Assembly: GCF_000224145.3 (NCBI RefSeq) | Contig: NC_020167.2 | Span: 3,040,450 to 3,104,449, forward strand | DNA length: 64,000 nt | Source of the DNA: Ciona intestinalis | Taxonomy: Eukaryota > Chordata > Ascidiacea > Phlebobranchia > Cionidae | Direction of reading: 5' to 3' | Shown: positions 51,801-62,440 of the stretch, piece by piece | How positions within the stretch are numbered: the first letter of the stretch is position 1 | How the letters are laid out: each line of letters starts with the position of its first letter | Translations under genes and position numbers: made by a program | Notes under the pieces: model-generated | The model's input: only the letters and a program-made list of their open reading frames with translations | Database searches by the model: none | What the model was told of the DNA's origin: nothing

Positions 51801-54800
51801 TTAAGACTTACAACAGATTTGTAGCTTGTGGTTGCACCAAACGGTCGTATGGTGATCGGGACATCAAGAAACGTGTCGTTCCTTGCGCTTTCATGATGAC
51901 ATTCACAACATTGGACGTAATCCTTCATTGTTCCTGTGTTTTAGTTTAATTTAAAATTGATAATACACATGATTGCGATAAATAGTTCTTTGTTTTTTTA
52001 AGTTATCACTCATTGTATTAAGATACGTCATTCAAGTAAAAGAAGGTGTTTTATTAAAGAAAACATTTCGCTGTGTATGATAGATGAAGTTTGTTCATTT
52101 GACTACAACTTTGACAAATGTAGAGCCTTAGTCAAAACTGAATGTTGTTTTTTTTAGCAAGACGCTAAAAAAACATCCAACCCAGAGGAAACTAATCGGT
52201 TGTAGAACCCTGGGTGTAGGGGTAATGGGCCAACTCTAGTCTAAATAGTAGGTTCCGTGTCATGCCTTGTTGTAGAACCTCCCCCATATAGAATAGAATA
52301 GCATCAGAAAAAAACCTTTATGGTTTAGATCAAAATAAGAAAAAGCTGATAAGTTAAATCTAACATCTCACCTTCATAAAGCCGTTTGATCAAATCAGCT
52401 TGATCTGTTCCTTGGAATGTATTTTCCAACGCATCAAACATAACACGACATAACTCTTGTATATCATGCTGCTGCCAAGCTGCAAGTAAGCATAGGTTAA
52501 AAATAATGTTTGGCAGTCATGACTTTGCATTGGCAGACATCATGAGTGGTACAAATTTTAGCATAACTCCATGGTGATATTTGCATGTACACCCAGATTT
52601 TTTTGACCTCATTGATTAATGTGGTGAATAATCCTTCGCTCTGATTTTGTATGGAGACTTAACAATAGCCTATTTAACAGTAAGCCCAAACTTTGATCCC
52701 TTTAGGAACGAGATAAGAGTTTATTATTTCAATATTTTTTGAGGACCCCATTAAATTTCGGATTACGTCATATCAACAGAAAACTTGTATTTATGCATAG
52801 TTTGAGTTTTAGGCAAAATATACAAAAAGAATATTTTGCAAAATTGATTTATGGTTAGTTTACTGACAAACACGAAACACCTACCTTCACTACTATCCCA
52901 ACCAAAGCTTCTAGTGAGGCCAGTTGTCTCTACTGACTCCTTGTTGGAAGTTTGAAGGAGAAGGAACAGATGTTGCAGTTGATATGGGATGCTACTTGTT
53001 GTGTCATCTTGGTTGTGACATTCCCATCTGTTGGGTTAAAGCAAGGTATTTAAATACTTTTAAAAGTTGGAAAAGGGTGCCTAATTCTATTCTATGCCCT
53101 ACAGCGTAGCATGGGACTTTAGAATCAGGCCAGAGTTGTCTCATTATACCATGGTTGCTATAACTCATTTATGTTGACAACTGAGCAATAAGTGGTTGGT
53201 TAAGAACATAATATTATACCCCTAACAGTATTGGCATAAATATAGGGTGTTCTTTAATCAGTGCAAACACAGGTGCAAGTTTTGATAGTAAGACGTACCG
53301 TTCTGTCAATTTTCACTTCCTGAGCCAAAACGTTTTTATAACTTAAAAAAATTCAGGTTTGACCAGAAGGTTAGGCGAGTGTGTGCAAAGTACCATAACA
53401 CTAATTCCTGTAGTAAGACCAGTCATCCACACAGTTTTAAAACAGTTAAATTTCCATATATTTATACTTATCTTACTTGTACATTGCATTCCGAAACTCA
53501 GGAGTCATGTAAAGAGTTTGTATGAGACTGTTGAGGTAACATGTCATAGCTTGGTTGACAAGCCCGACAAAACGAACATCTTTTGGTTCGTCGTTTTCTG
53601 TTGGACACTTGGAGGCATTGGAGAGGCGATTAGAAGCCATTTCGTCAGCTTTTTGACGAATGTGTTCGTTTAACTAAATAGATAAAATAGGATTATTATT
53701 TTTTGTAACTATTGGTAGGAAAAAAGGTTTTTCAAGTCAAATGTTGTTTTAGATTTTAAAATTACAGCTAATTTTTTAGCAGAAGTTTGAATGAAAGCAT
53801 TAAACATTTTTTTGGAATGATATGCTTTATTACTTTAAGCAAAGTAAATAATAAGCAATGATAAGAAGTTATTTTCAACTTTAATAGGGCCTTAAACTTT
53901 AAGGAATATTGAATCTAATGTTTCTGTGAAGCTTTTGATGGCAGTAGTTATTTCATGCTGCCCTAATCCATATATGTCGATATTCCACACTTTATGGTGA
54001 AACCTATGGCAACTTAAGCTGCTGTCATTGTAGTTAGAGCAGCTTTTCAGCTGTCATTAAGGTGGACCGACTGTGGCCTAAATCGTGGGTCAACAGGGCC
54101 CGGTCATGTAGGACTTTGAACATGCTATGGTTTATGGTAATTGCTAAATTCTAGTTTCAACTCAAGGGATGGCAATAGTATTCTTGGCTACCGTATAAAC
54201 TAGTCACCTAAAACCAACTAAAAGTTTGAACTTTGGTTAGTCACTACAATACCAAAAAAGAATTTAGGCAGCGACTAGTTTGGCCGAGAATGCCAACCCA
54301 AGTTTCAGGTGTATATTGAGCCCTAGTTCAACAAAACCATTACAAACTGAAACCTTATCTGTGTCAGGTGAGGAAACAGCCATCCTCCTATGCATGTGAC
54401 TTTCTGAATCAACTCTATATCCTCCACAACTACTAGAAGTGGCTGGGCCCATGTCCTCTAACTGAATGGAAAAGTTTGGGAATCAATTTTTATGTGAACC
54501 GAAGTGCCATTGGGAGCATGCAAATTAAGGAAAAGGGCACGAGAAATGACAAACTGTCATGTAAAAATTATTGAGAAGTATATATATATTTAATATACAA
54601 TAAATAATGCTTTTCTGAGAAAAAAAGTGGGGTGCACTACATAGATAATACTTTGATAAAGGAATATGTATTGATATTCTTAAGACTCATAGTTTACAGG
54701 ATAATAAATACTTCTTTTGAGAACAACTGTTATAGCCTATGCTGCGTAAGGATCAATAAATAACCAACTGTCATAGGAGATATAAAACATAATTTCCCTT

Positions 54801-57800
54801 AACAAAACATAAGGAGTCAATTTTATCAGTATGGGTTCATACACCTGGGGAGGTTTTGTGGGTATCGTCCATAAGAATATATATGAAAAGAATATCTGAA
54901 CAATACTTTAACAAATAGTGTTAATTAGACTATAAGCAGAAATAGCAACTCAAACTTACAATAGTACTTGGGTATACCATCTCTACAGCCACTCCAAGTT
55001 TTTCGCGAATTTCCAGAAAATTTTTCGAAGTTGTGCTGAGTGTTGAATCCAGGTGATGCTGATCCTCCTCACCAATTTCCACTTCCGAATGAGCTTCATA
55101 TTCATCCTTGACTTTCTTGGTGCAGACGAAGACGAGGTTGAAGGTTCCACTAACGTATTGAACTTTTTTGCCAACCTCCTGTTATGGGGTAGGTTAATCA
55201 CTGCTAGGAACTAATAAAGTAATGCGTGTAGGCCAGGATATTGTGGGTGAGATTTTTTAAACAGTAGCAATAGTTACGGTCAAATTATGTTAATTCATAG
55301 AAAATATTCTCCAATTACAGGATTTACATTTTTTTTCACATTCGAGATTTCAGATTTGGGTGCAAAATGACGTTATTTGTACCTCTGCATTAGAATTTGG
55401 TGTGCAGCTGTAACATGTGTACCCCTAAATGGAGGTCTATGAGCATCACCATAATGATGATCGAAGAAACAGGTTAATATGGGCCTTTATGGGGTGCAAT
55501 GGAACATTGGCTATGAATAAACTACCCAATTTATACCAATTCCTTTTTTTAATTTCGCTTTTGTATAGGTAGTTAAATTGTTTATTGTTGGAAAAGGAGT
55601 GTTTGTATCGCAGCTTTTATGTTTAAGATATTATGCTTTGGCCCATAACCAATGTGGCCTTTTTTGGGAGAATAGTTTTAATTAAGAATGTAATCGCCTT
55701 TGCCCTATGCTTTAAGATCAATAATATAATTCTCTTCGCTGTAAGCATAGTAAATCATCCTTAAAATGCTTCATTGAATACTTTCTTTTAAAACAAAGTT
55801 AAAAAGCATACAAAAAGTAAAGAGCATACGAAGCATTGTATGCTATAAAACATAACCACAGGAGTTTTACAAATAGGGTTTCAAGTAATAACTATCCCTT
55901 AACTTATGCTCAACGTCATACAACCACTGTATATTGGTAATTATTGTGTGAATATTTATATAACAATATTGAGACCTGTAATCTTAAACCAATAAAACCA
56001 CTATTTAATTTAAACAATATCACTAATTACTTTGATAATTAAATAGTTTGGGTATCTTGACGTCCTATGTTACAATAACAAACAATGTTGTATTTCCTGT
56101 TGGTTAAAAAACAGCCTGCTGAAATAGCATAAGAAGTGACCTATATTTAGTGTTGACATAAATGCTATGTATGTATCAGTAAATGGTAGAGGTGAACCTA
56201 TCTGAACTCATTGCTTACCAACACTGTGGGCATGTTCCCACTTAACCACAATTTACTATCATACAGAAACAGATGGTTTACTAATTTAAATCATAAATAT
56301 ACGTATATTTATGTTTTCATTTTAGAAGCATAAGCTTCAAGACTAGACTGGTTGGCTTAATCAAAATATGTATATATACTGCAATAAACATAGAAAAATT
56401 AAACACTTGCTTATAAAAAAGTTTATGTGAAAACAAAACGGGCCAATATAATATGATTATATATATATATATTAATAAATGATAATATTTTGTTCTTTTG
56501 TTGTTTTATCATATTTATTTTAATTTATTAATATTAATATTTGGAATACAGCACTTTGGCACCTAACCCAAACAATTATACATGGACATTGTTCTTAAAA
56601 AAAAAAAAAAACAACATTGCTCAGACTTTTAAAAGTTTAATTTTTGTTTCGAATTAACAGCATTATAATACTAATACATATATATACACTCTATTGTAAA
56701 TGTATTGTTGACTTGTTGTTGTTATTATTATACAAGAAAACATCTTACCGAATACAGGTTTGCAAAAGTGGAAGAAGAAGGCAAAGTAAGGATAAAACGA
56801 TCTCCGTTTGTCTTCAAAACATCTTTAACAACACACGAACATTTTGCTTCATCATCTTTGACAGATGACTAAAAAAAAGGGATTTAAAACAAACTGTTGA
56901 TATTTTGGTAAGTGATATGCTAAAATGCAAAAAAAAACATTGGTTTGCACATAAATGCTGGAAAAGCTGATTTAGAAACAAACTGTACATTATGTAGACT
57001 TCTTATGTTGCCTTTGAGTCTACCCTATGTAATAACAACAAACTAAGTTAATATTTATTCTGTGGTGATAAAAGGCTCTTGGTTTAGGACATTTTAGGAT
57101 GAATATTTTCAGCACATTAGAATAAATAGTTAACTTTAGGCAATGTTTTAATGTTTTAAAAGAATTCTATAAATGATAGAATGATAAAACGACAGCACCA
57201 TAGGCCTAGTTAAAATTAGACACATTGATTAGTACTACATTATTGAAATATTAAGCTAATCCATGTAATAATAGTATTTATTGTTTTATACTGTTACAAA
57301 AAAAGCTGTTAAATTGTCATAGGCACTAAACTTTTAAAACCACAGACGAGGCTGGGATATTTAGACACACATTCCTGTGAAACAAATCCAACTTATTGAT
57401 TCCTAATTTTACTGAACTAATTCTACTAAATGCAGTGCGGGAAATCCCAGGGTAGGTCAGTCTACCCAACCACCCCTGGTTTGGGGCCTATGCATGATGC
57501 AATACACTTTACTGTTTGAAGTGGTCTACCTTGTCAATTCTCATGGGAGCATTAACAATTAAATGAAACTTAACAATCTTCATCAATTTTCATTATGACA
57601 TCACACGACAATTGTTACTAACAAATAAGTTTGAATACAAACTTTATTCAGGCATAACAAAAACTGTAAAATAACACAGCCCGTAAAATATGTAAAAATG
57701 TAATTTGTATTATATATATTGCTAAATGAAAAACCCTAAATGTGCAAAAAAGAATAATAAAANNNNNNNNNNNNNNNNNNNNNNNNNNNNNNNNNNNNNN

Positions 57801-59624
57801 NNNNNNNNNNNNNNNNNNNNNNNNNNNNNNNNNNNNNNNNNNNNNNNNNNNNNNNNNNNNNNNNNNNNNNNNNNNNNNNNNNNNNNNNNNNNNNNNNNNN
57901 NNNNNNNNNNNNNNNNNNNNNNNNNNNNNNNNNNNNNNNNNNNNNNNNNNNNNNNNNNNNNNNNNNNNNNNNNNNNNNNNNNNNNNNNNNNNNNNNNNNN
58001 NNNNNNNNNNNNNNNNNNNNNNNNNNNNNNNNNNNNNNNNNNNNNNNNNNNNNNNNNNNNNNNNNNNNNNNNNNNNNNNNNNNNNNNNNNNNNNNNNNNN
58101 NNNNNNNNNNNNNNNNNNNNNNNNNNNNNNNNNNNNNNNNNNNNNNNNNNNNNNNNNNNNNNNNNNNNNNNNNNNNNNNNNNNNNNNNNNNNNNNNNNNN
58201 NNNNNNNNNNNNNNNNNNNNNNNNNNNNNNNNNNNNNNNNNNNNNNNNNNNNNNNNNNNNNNNNNNNNNNNNNNNNNNNNNNNNNNNNNNNNNNNNNNNN
58301 NNNNNNNNNNNNNNNNNNNNNNNNNNNNNNNNNNNNNNNNNNNNNNNNNNNNNNNNNNNNNNNNNNNNNNNNNNNNNNNNNNNNNNNNNNNNNNNNNNNN
58401 NNNNNNNNNNNNNNNNNNNNNNNNNNNNNNNNNNNNNNNNNNNNNNNNNNNNNNNNNNNNNNNNNNNNNNNNNNNNNNNNNNNNNNNNNNNNNNNNNNNN
58501 NNNNNNNNNNNNNNNNNNNNNNNNNNNNNNNNNNNNNNNNNNNNNNNNNNNNNNNNNNNNNNNNNNNNNNNNNNNNNNNNNNNNNNNNNNNNNNNNNNNN
58601 NNNNNNNNNNNNNNNNNNNNNNNNNNNNNNNNNNNNNNNNNNNNNNNNNNNNNNNNNNNNNNNNNNNNNNNNNNNNNNNNNNNNNNNNNNNNNNNNNNNN
58701 NNNNNNTGGCTTCATCATCTTATGACAGATGACTAAAAAAAGGGATTTAAAACAAACTGTTGATAATTGATGTGCTTAAAATGCAAAAAAAACATTGGTT
58801 TGCAAATAAATAGCTGGAAAAGCTGTACATATGTAGACTAATAATGTTGCCTTTGAGTCTACCCTATGTAATAACAACAAACTAAGTTAATATTTATTCT
58901 GTGGTGATAAAAGGCTCTTGGTTTAGGACATTTTAGGATAAATATTTTTAGCACATTAGAAGAAATAGTTAACTTTAGACAATGTTTTAATGTTTTAAAT
59001 GAATTCTATAAATGATAGAATGATAAAACGACAGCACTATAGGCCTAGTTAAAATTAGACACATTGATTAGTACTAAATTGTCATAGGCACTAAACTTTT
59101 AAAACCACAGACCAGGCTGAGATATTTAGACACACATTCCTGTGAAACAAATCCAACTTATTGATTCCTAATTTTACAGAACAGTGCAGTGCGGGAAATT
59201 CCAGGGTAGGTCAGTCTACCCTGCCACCCCTGGTTTGGCGCCTATGCATGATGCAATACACTTTACTGTTTGAAGTGGTCTACCTTGTCAATTCTCATGG
59301 GAGCATTATCAAATAAATGAAACTAAACAATCTTCAAAAAACATCAATTTTCATTATGACATCACAGGACAATTGTTACTAACAAATAAGTTTGAATACA
59401 AACTTTATTCAGGCATAACAAAAACTGTAAAATAACACAGCCCGTAAAATATGTAAAAATGTAATTTGTATTATATATATTGCTAAATGAAAAACCCTAA
59501 ATGTGCAAAAAAGAATAATAAAAAATTAATAAATGTGTAACCTGCTGTAATAATAATACTGTAAATCTGATAAGTATCCAGTGTTGTTGTAATAACTTAC
59601 TTGGTCAAATAAGATGACAGACAT
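33829..59624 (-). CDS. usp47: Ubiquitin carboxyl-terminal hydrolase 47
   Basis: Cysteine protease that removes ubiquitin; vertebrate USP47 acts on DNA polymerase beta and associates with beta-TrCP ligase. About 35 exons, from ATG 59624 (MSVILFDQ) to TAA 33829, roughly 1,720 residues against 1,375 in human. Order: N-terminal ubiquitin-like part (56868-56749, 55178-54960); Cys box [15 protein letters not shown] (53673-53477); [20 protein letters not shown] across 53027-52885 and 52479-52372; zinc-ribbon cysteines (51933-51812, 51459-51347); [16 protein letters not shown] (50975-50840); His box [12 protein letters not shown] and SFND (48833-48711); [10 protein letters not shown]; then tandem ubiquitin-like modules to 33932-33829. 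Catalytic Cys and His are present. The expansion is mainly exon 41094-40174 (307 residues, Ser- and Cys-rich). The junction 42624 to 42255 breaks phase unless a 10-base microexon (42539-42530) is used. Exons 36385-38360 are extra copies (see duplication). Confidence 0.92.
34369..34619. mobile_element. Palindromic foldback element with tandem core
   Basis: Left arm 34369-34440 (AATGTCTTATGGACCTAA, then ACCTTCAGCAAAAACAAAAC) is the reverse complement of right arm 34545-34619 (GTTTTGTCTTTGCTGAAGGT, then TTAGGTCCATAAGACATT). Between them an 18-base motif, CACCATGCCACAACACTG, is repeated about three times. It lies in the last intron of usp47. No coding capacity; a non-autonomous foldback transposon is the simplest reading. 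Confidence 0.7.
36193..37683. repeat. Duplicated usp47 segment, block A
   Basis: Contains complete second copies of four usp47 exons on the minus strand: 37569-37448, 37367-37233, 36822-36707 and 36517-36385. They are nearly identical to 39820-39699, 39618-39484, 39087-38972 and 38778-38646. Introns match too, including the 20-base minisatellite. A 50-N gap ends the block. Confidence 0.9.
37060..37225. repeat. 20-base minisatellite in a usp47 intron, copy A
   Basis: Repeats of ACCATAGAAACCTTATAACN with small variants. The allele at 39237-39475 has more units, so unit number differs between the two blocks, as expected for alleles. Confidence 0.85.
37684..37733. other. Assembly gap, 50 N
   Basis: Separates duplicated blocks A and B. 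The sequence immediately right of it (CCTGGAGACCGGAGGGGCAG) repeats 36199 onward. Confidence 0.99.
37734..38456. repeat. Duplicated usp47 segment, block B (partial)
   Basis: A copy of the left half of block A: usp47 exons 38360-38245 and 38051-37919 plus introns, bounded on both sides by gaps. It resembles block C more than block A in intron details (for example TTTTTTAGCCCACAAAG). Confidence 0.9.
38457..38581. other. Assembly gap, 125 N
   Basis: Separates blocks B and C of the usp47 duplication. Confidence 0.99.
38582..39960. repeat. Duplicated usp47 segment, block C
   Basis: Holds the four exons counted in the main usp47 model (39820-39699, 39618-39484, 39087-38972, 38778-38646), in frame with the upstream exon 41094-40174. 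Confidence 0.85.
39237..39475. repeat. 20-base minisatellite in a usp47 intron, copy C
   Basis: About 12 units of ACCATAGAAACCTTATAACN, longer than the matching tract in block A. Confidence 0.85.
41430..41765. repeat. Small tandem duplication at a usp47 exon start
   Basis: The 5' end of the exon 41446-41294 and its upstream intron (GGCAGGGATCATGTAGCCTG, then GGTCCAAAAAA..TGTTGGAATATTAACAGCA) reappear at about 41618-41765. The second copy begins TAACAGG after its acceptor instead of AAACAGG and loses the exon after about 20 bases, so it is a decayed pseudo-exon. Confidence 0.75.
43037..43229. mobile_element. MITE-like element, copy 9
   Basis: GTACTGTGGGGTAAGATAGTACACC at the left and CTTTTCCCACCCTACTGTATA at the right with the family core; inside a usp47 intron. 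Confidence 0.75.
43230..43375. mobile_element. Half MITE-like element fused to copy 9
   Basis: Directly after copy 9 comes an inverted partial copy: CCATTTGGTAGTAAACGAAGAACATTCAAAG, ending in an intact GTGTCCCATCTTCCCCCACC terminus with CTACTATATA. Its left end is missing, suggesting nested insertion or recombination. Confidence 0.75.
45061..45160 (-). mobile_element. SINE fragment
   Basis: TAGTAACCACTGGGTTGTAGCAATG..AAGTGTCTTGGTCAAGAACACTTACACCCAGTGGCGCAG matches the body of the tRNA-headed element at 49905-50185. In a usp47 intron. Confidence 0.55.
48290..48545 (-). mobile_element. SINE copy with lost head
   Basis: Shares CATGGCCGGGAAACGACAGTC..TTATACACCTCATGCCAGCTT..TTGCCCAAAGATACATACACCC with the element at 49905-50185, but the tRNA-like head is absent. 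Lies between the usp47 exons 48222-48128 and 48833-48711. Confidence 0.6.
49720..49810 (-). mobile_element. SINE fragment
   Basis: GTGACCACTGGTCTGAGCAATTTC..GCAAAAAAACATACATGCC..GGTGGCAAGA is a diverged piece of the same SINE body, about 100 bases from the full copy. Confidence 0.5.
49905..50185 (-). mobile_element. tRNA-derived SINE
   Basis: Read on the minus strand, the head (about 50182-50115) starts CTGGGATCAGTGGTTAGCGC and contains a tRNA-like layout: an A-box-like GATCAGTGGTTAGCG and, about 30 bases on, a B-box-like AGTTCAAGGCT. The body follows, with GTCTTTGCGCAAGACACTTA and CTGGCATGAGGTGTATAAAA. Partial copies of the same body sit nearby, so it is a mobile SINE, not a tRNA gene. Confidence 0.7.
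52200..52290. repeat. Dispersed repeat, GGGCCAACTCT family
   Basis: AATGGGCCAACTCTAGTCTAAATAGTAGGTTCCGTGTCATGCCTTGTTGTAGAACCTCCCCCATATAGAATAG. Related pieces are at about 6920-6990, 27225-27310, 46145-46215 and 54055-54120, and in reverse at about 53085-53150. Family identity unknown. Confidence 0.6.
56850..57762. repeat. Duplicated usp47 intron-1 segment, left copy
   Basis: Matches 58709-59520 over about 0.9 kb with small indels, from the 5' end of the exon 56868-56749 outward. The 944-N gap lies between the copies. Confidence 0.9.
57763..58706. other. Assembly gap, 944 N
   Basis: Gap inside the first intron of usp47, flanked by near-identical sequence on both sides. Confidence 0.99.
58707..59520. 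repeat. Duplicated usp47 intron-1 segment, right copy
   Basis: Second copy of 56850-57762. It carries only the first bases of the second usp47 exon, with an extra base (TTATGACAG against TTTGACAG) that would shift the frame to an early stop. It is therefore not a usable exon copy. Confidence 0.85.
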
Positions 59625-60208
59625 CTTGAAACTGTAATCCAGGATTACATTAAGTTACACAGAGCTCAAATGTCATTTCATTTACATTATTAAGGCGGGC
59701 TTAAGTGAAGAATCTTTGTTTTAATCTGAAATAGAAAGAAAGATTTTGAAGTTTGCGAAAAAAATTAACAAATTTTATTAACGGTCGGAAAAAAAGATAT
59801 TGTTAGGCTTTTTGTTAAATACAGAGTCTACACTTTGTATAAATGAGAGTTATTCAAATTACATTTTCAATATATCGTAAGATCTTACGTTTGGAAAAAA
59901 CTCAAGGAAGTAAATTTAAAGTTTATTAAACAAGGGTGTGGTGGCGAACTGGCGAAAGTGGCACGTATTTATAATATATTTATAATATAGGAAATAACAA
60001 GTGTTTTAAACTTTTATGTAGTGCACCATATAAGAAACCATGATTTGACTATCTGTATCATCAATTTAACTCTGTATTAACTGTTGTTTAAAACTGTTTG
60101 ATATATTGTATTCAGTAAACAAGATCACAGCACAGGCAAGCATATTTATGGCTATTTGAAAAGCAAAACAATGACGAGTAAAGAGTAGAATAAAAATTGA
60201 TTGCACAA
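59625..60208. other. Spacer between slc30a5 and usp47
   Basis: 584 bases between the stop of slc30a5 and the start of usp47, both on the minus strand. It should contain the slc30a5 3' end and the usp47 promoter or leader. AT-rich; no further gene seen. Confidence 0.5.
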
Positions 60209-62440
60209 TTAGATTAATTTCGTAAATTCTCCTTCTGAGTCGGAAGATTGATTTAATGAAATTCCTTTCGATATCTGGGTCATATCATCAGCGCCCGTCA
60301 TTAGGCCTGACATATGTTGGTAAAAATCATCTTTTTCAACTTGAACTGTGACAGAGGAAATTCCTGCTTCTTTAAAAATGGAGGTGACTTGTGAAATTAT
60401 TCTCTGTTCGATGACGTGCGGCTCCACATGGACACTGACAACTGCCGCGGCTTCTTTCTCTGTGTGCTGCCACACACGGCATGTCCTGTGTGTCGTGATG
60501 CCTTCGACGGCGTTCACTTTCGACAGAGCTTGCTGCAGTGTTTTCTGAAGGTGTGGGGGTGCACATAGTGCAAGTACACGGGCAGAATCGCGCAACAAGG
60601 GCCATACAGTGCACAGGATAAGTGACGCAACAGCTAACGTGCATATTGGGTCAGCGATCAATAGTTGCCACTTTGAAACCATCAGTGATGAAATTATGAC
60701 GCCGATACTTCCCAATAAATCAGCAAGAACATGTAAATAGACACCTTTAATGTTCGCATTACTATGAGAGTGTGAATGGCAATTTTCGTGACCATCTTGA
60801 TGATTGTGGCCATGGCTGTGGCCGTGGTTATGATGGTGTTGATGGCTGAACACGAAAACGCCGATGAGATTAACCAACAAGCCACCCACAGATACGTATA
60901 GTAGTTTGTCTGTGTTTATAGCTGGAGGGTCAATAAGTCTCTGGAATGCTTCGTAGAAGAGAAAGAACGCAACAACAAGTAGAAATAATCCGTTCACGAA
61001 CCCAGATAACACTTCAACTCGTCCATAACCGTATGGGAATATTCGTGTCGATTTCCACTTTGCCATTACAGCAGCTACGAGACCAAGAACAAGTGCTGTG
61101 CAATCAAATAACATGTGAAAGCTGTCTGATATTAATCCAAGGGAATTGCTCCATGCACCCCATGCAAGCTCCACAAAAGCAAACGAAAGATTAATGCAGA
61201 GAAAATAAAATATGTGACGAGAATCTTTTTCTTCAAGAACTCGGCGTAAAAATCCATTTACCAATGTGCCAAAAGATGTTTTGGAAGCTCTGTTTAAAAC
61301 ATCCCCAGCAAATCTATACAAAGGGAGACCCTCTGCAGAGTAACCAATAAAACTTCCCTTTTGACTCTTTGGTTGAGGCCAGGACAGAATATCAGAAGCC
61401 AGAATAAAAAACACCATGCTTACAATTACTCCACCGGATATAACATGCTCTTCTGTTCGTACAGAATCCATTTTTCCATTCACATTTGAAATAACACGGA
61501 TTGCAGGGTGGCTCCATTGGAAGCCTAAAAACATTGCAGTTCCAGCTATGGCAAAATAACCCAATCGTGAAACCTGCATTGGGCTCAGTCTGTTTGAAAC
61601 AAAGAAATGTCCATAATGTTCAACTACAAACACAGTTGTTGCAATAAAAACAATACTGAATAAATTTGAAAACAAGTTAAAGCTGTAGCCTGTGAAGTAC
61701 AACAGACTTGCCCATGGTAGAAGTAAAAGGGCTGAGATTAGAGTTGAGAATGCATGAAGTCTTTTAGCGCCACCAACATGGGTTGTAACCCTTTTCGTAT
61801 AACCGTTTAAAGCTACTTTGAGCAGTAGTGTAAGACAAAGTAATAAAACACCACCTTTATGGTCTGCAACTCCCATAAAAGATATCATAGCTGATAAGTA
61901 ATGGGTGATGCTACTGGTATGCTGGCCTTCCGGTTGGCTTAATATCTTAGACAACATGTCATCATTATCAAACAATAAGAGACACAAAACACCAAGAAAA
62001 AATAGCAACGAACCTCTTGTTTTTGCGTAGTTACCTTTTCTACCGGCAAAAACTCCCATAAACATGGACACAAGAACATGTTCGCCGTGTTCAAAGACCA
62101 ACACTGTTCGCAAAGGCCCACAGAGTGTCAGAGAAAAAAGCCACAAAACATTGTTTAACAAACCAAGTACAGAATGTCGAAACACGTAACTCCATTGTCT
62201 TTTATTCAACTTCCTACCAGAGGAGAATGGTTTGTGTATAAGAAGGTAAACCCCTGAACATATCAGCTTAACCAGGAATAGGAACTGGACAAGATGAATG
62301 GACTTTAAAATATCGTAACATTCAAACAAACCCACACAGCGTAAAATCTTCACAGCTACAAGAATAATTCCATATTTTCCATAACTCCCAACATTTCCCG
62401 TTTGAATACGGCCAAAATCGTCGTTTTGCACAGATTCCAT
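60209..62440 (-). CDS. slc30a5: Zinc transporter SLC30A5 (ZnT5)
   Basis: Cation-diffusion-facilitator that loads zinc into the early secretory pathway; vertebrate ZnT5 works as a heterodimer with ZnT6. A single uninterrupted frame of 743 residues, close to the human 765. The long N-terminal membrane region typical of ZnT5 (about nine hydrophobic segments, residues 20-350) precedes the transporter domain (about 405-720). Zinc-site pairs are visible: HMLFD (H442, D446) in TM2 and HVLAD (H570, D574) in TM5 of that domain. The YGYGRVEVLSG signature is at 470-480, and a His-rich cytosolic loop (533-560, with HQHHHNHGHSHGHNH) binds or delivers zinc. The start ATG is the first in frame; an acceptor-like ACTATTAG just upstream suggests a separate leader exon. 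The lack of introns is unusual here. Confidence 0.96.
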   Translation of the reverse strand: MESVQNDDFGRIQTGNVGSYGKYGIILVAVKILRCVGLFECYDILKSIHLVQFLFLVKLICSGVYLLIHKPFSSGRKLNKRQWSYVFRHSVLGLLNNVLWLFSLTLCGPLRTVLVFEHGEHVLVSMFMGVFAGRKGNYAKTRGSLLFFLGVLCLLLFDNDDMLSKILSQPEGQHTSSITHYLSAMISFMGVADHKGGVLLLCLTLLLKVALNGYTKRVTTHVGGAKRLHAFSTLISALLLLPWASLLYFTGYSFNLFSNLFSIVFIATTVFVVEHYGHFFVSNRLSPMQVSRLGYFAIAGTAMFLGFQWSHPAIRVISNVNGKMDSVRTEEHVISGGVIVSMVFFILASDILSWPQPKSQKGSFIGYSAEGLPLYRFAGDVLNRASKTSFGTLVNGFLRRVLEEKDSRHIFYFLCINLSFAFVELAWGAWSNSLGLISDSFHMLFDCTALVLGLVAAVMAKWKSTRIFPYGYGRVEVLSGFVNGLFLLVVAFFLFYEAFQRLIDPPAINTDKLLYVSVGGLLVNLIGVFVFSHQHHHNHGHSHGHNHQDGHENCHSHSHSNANIKGVYLHVLADLLGSIGVIISSLMVSKWQLLIADPICTLAVASLILCTVWPLLRDSARVLALCAPPHLQKTLQQALSKVNAVEGITTHRTCRVWQHTEKEAAAVVSVHVEPHVIEQRIISQVTSIFKEAGISSVTVQVEKDDFYQHMSGLMTGADDMTQISKGISLNQSSDSEGEFTKLI

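Noticed and set aside
57648..58736. Frames of 330-356 codons near 58 kb
   Set aside because: Composed of N-run only.
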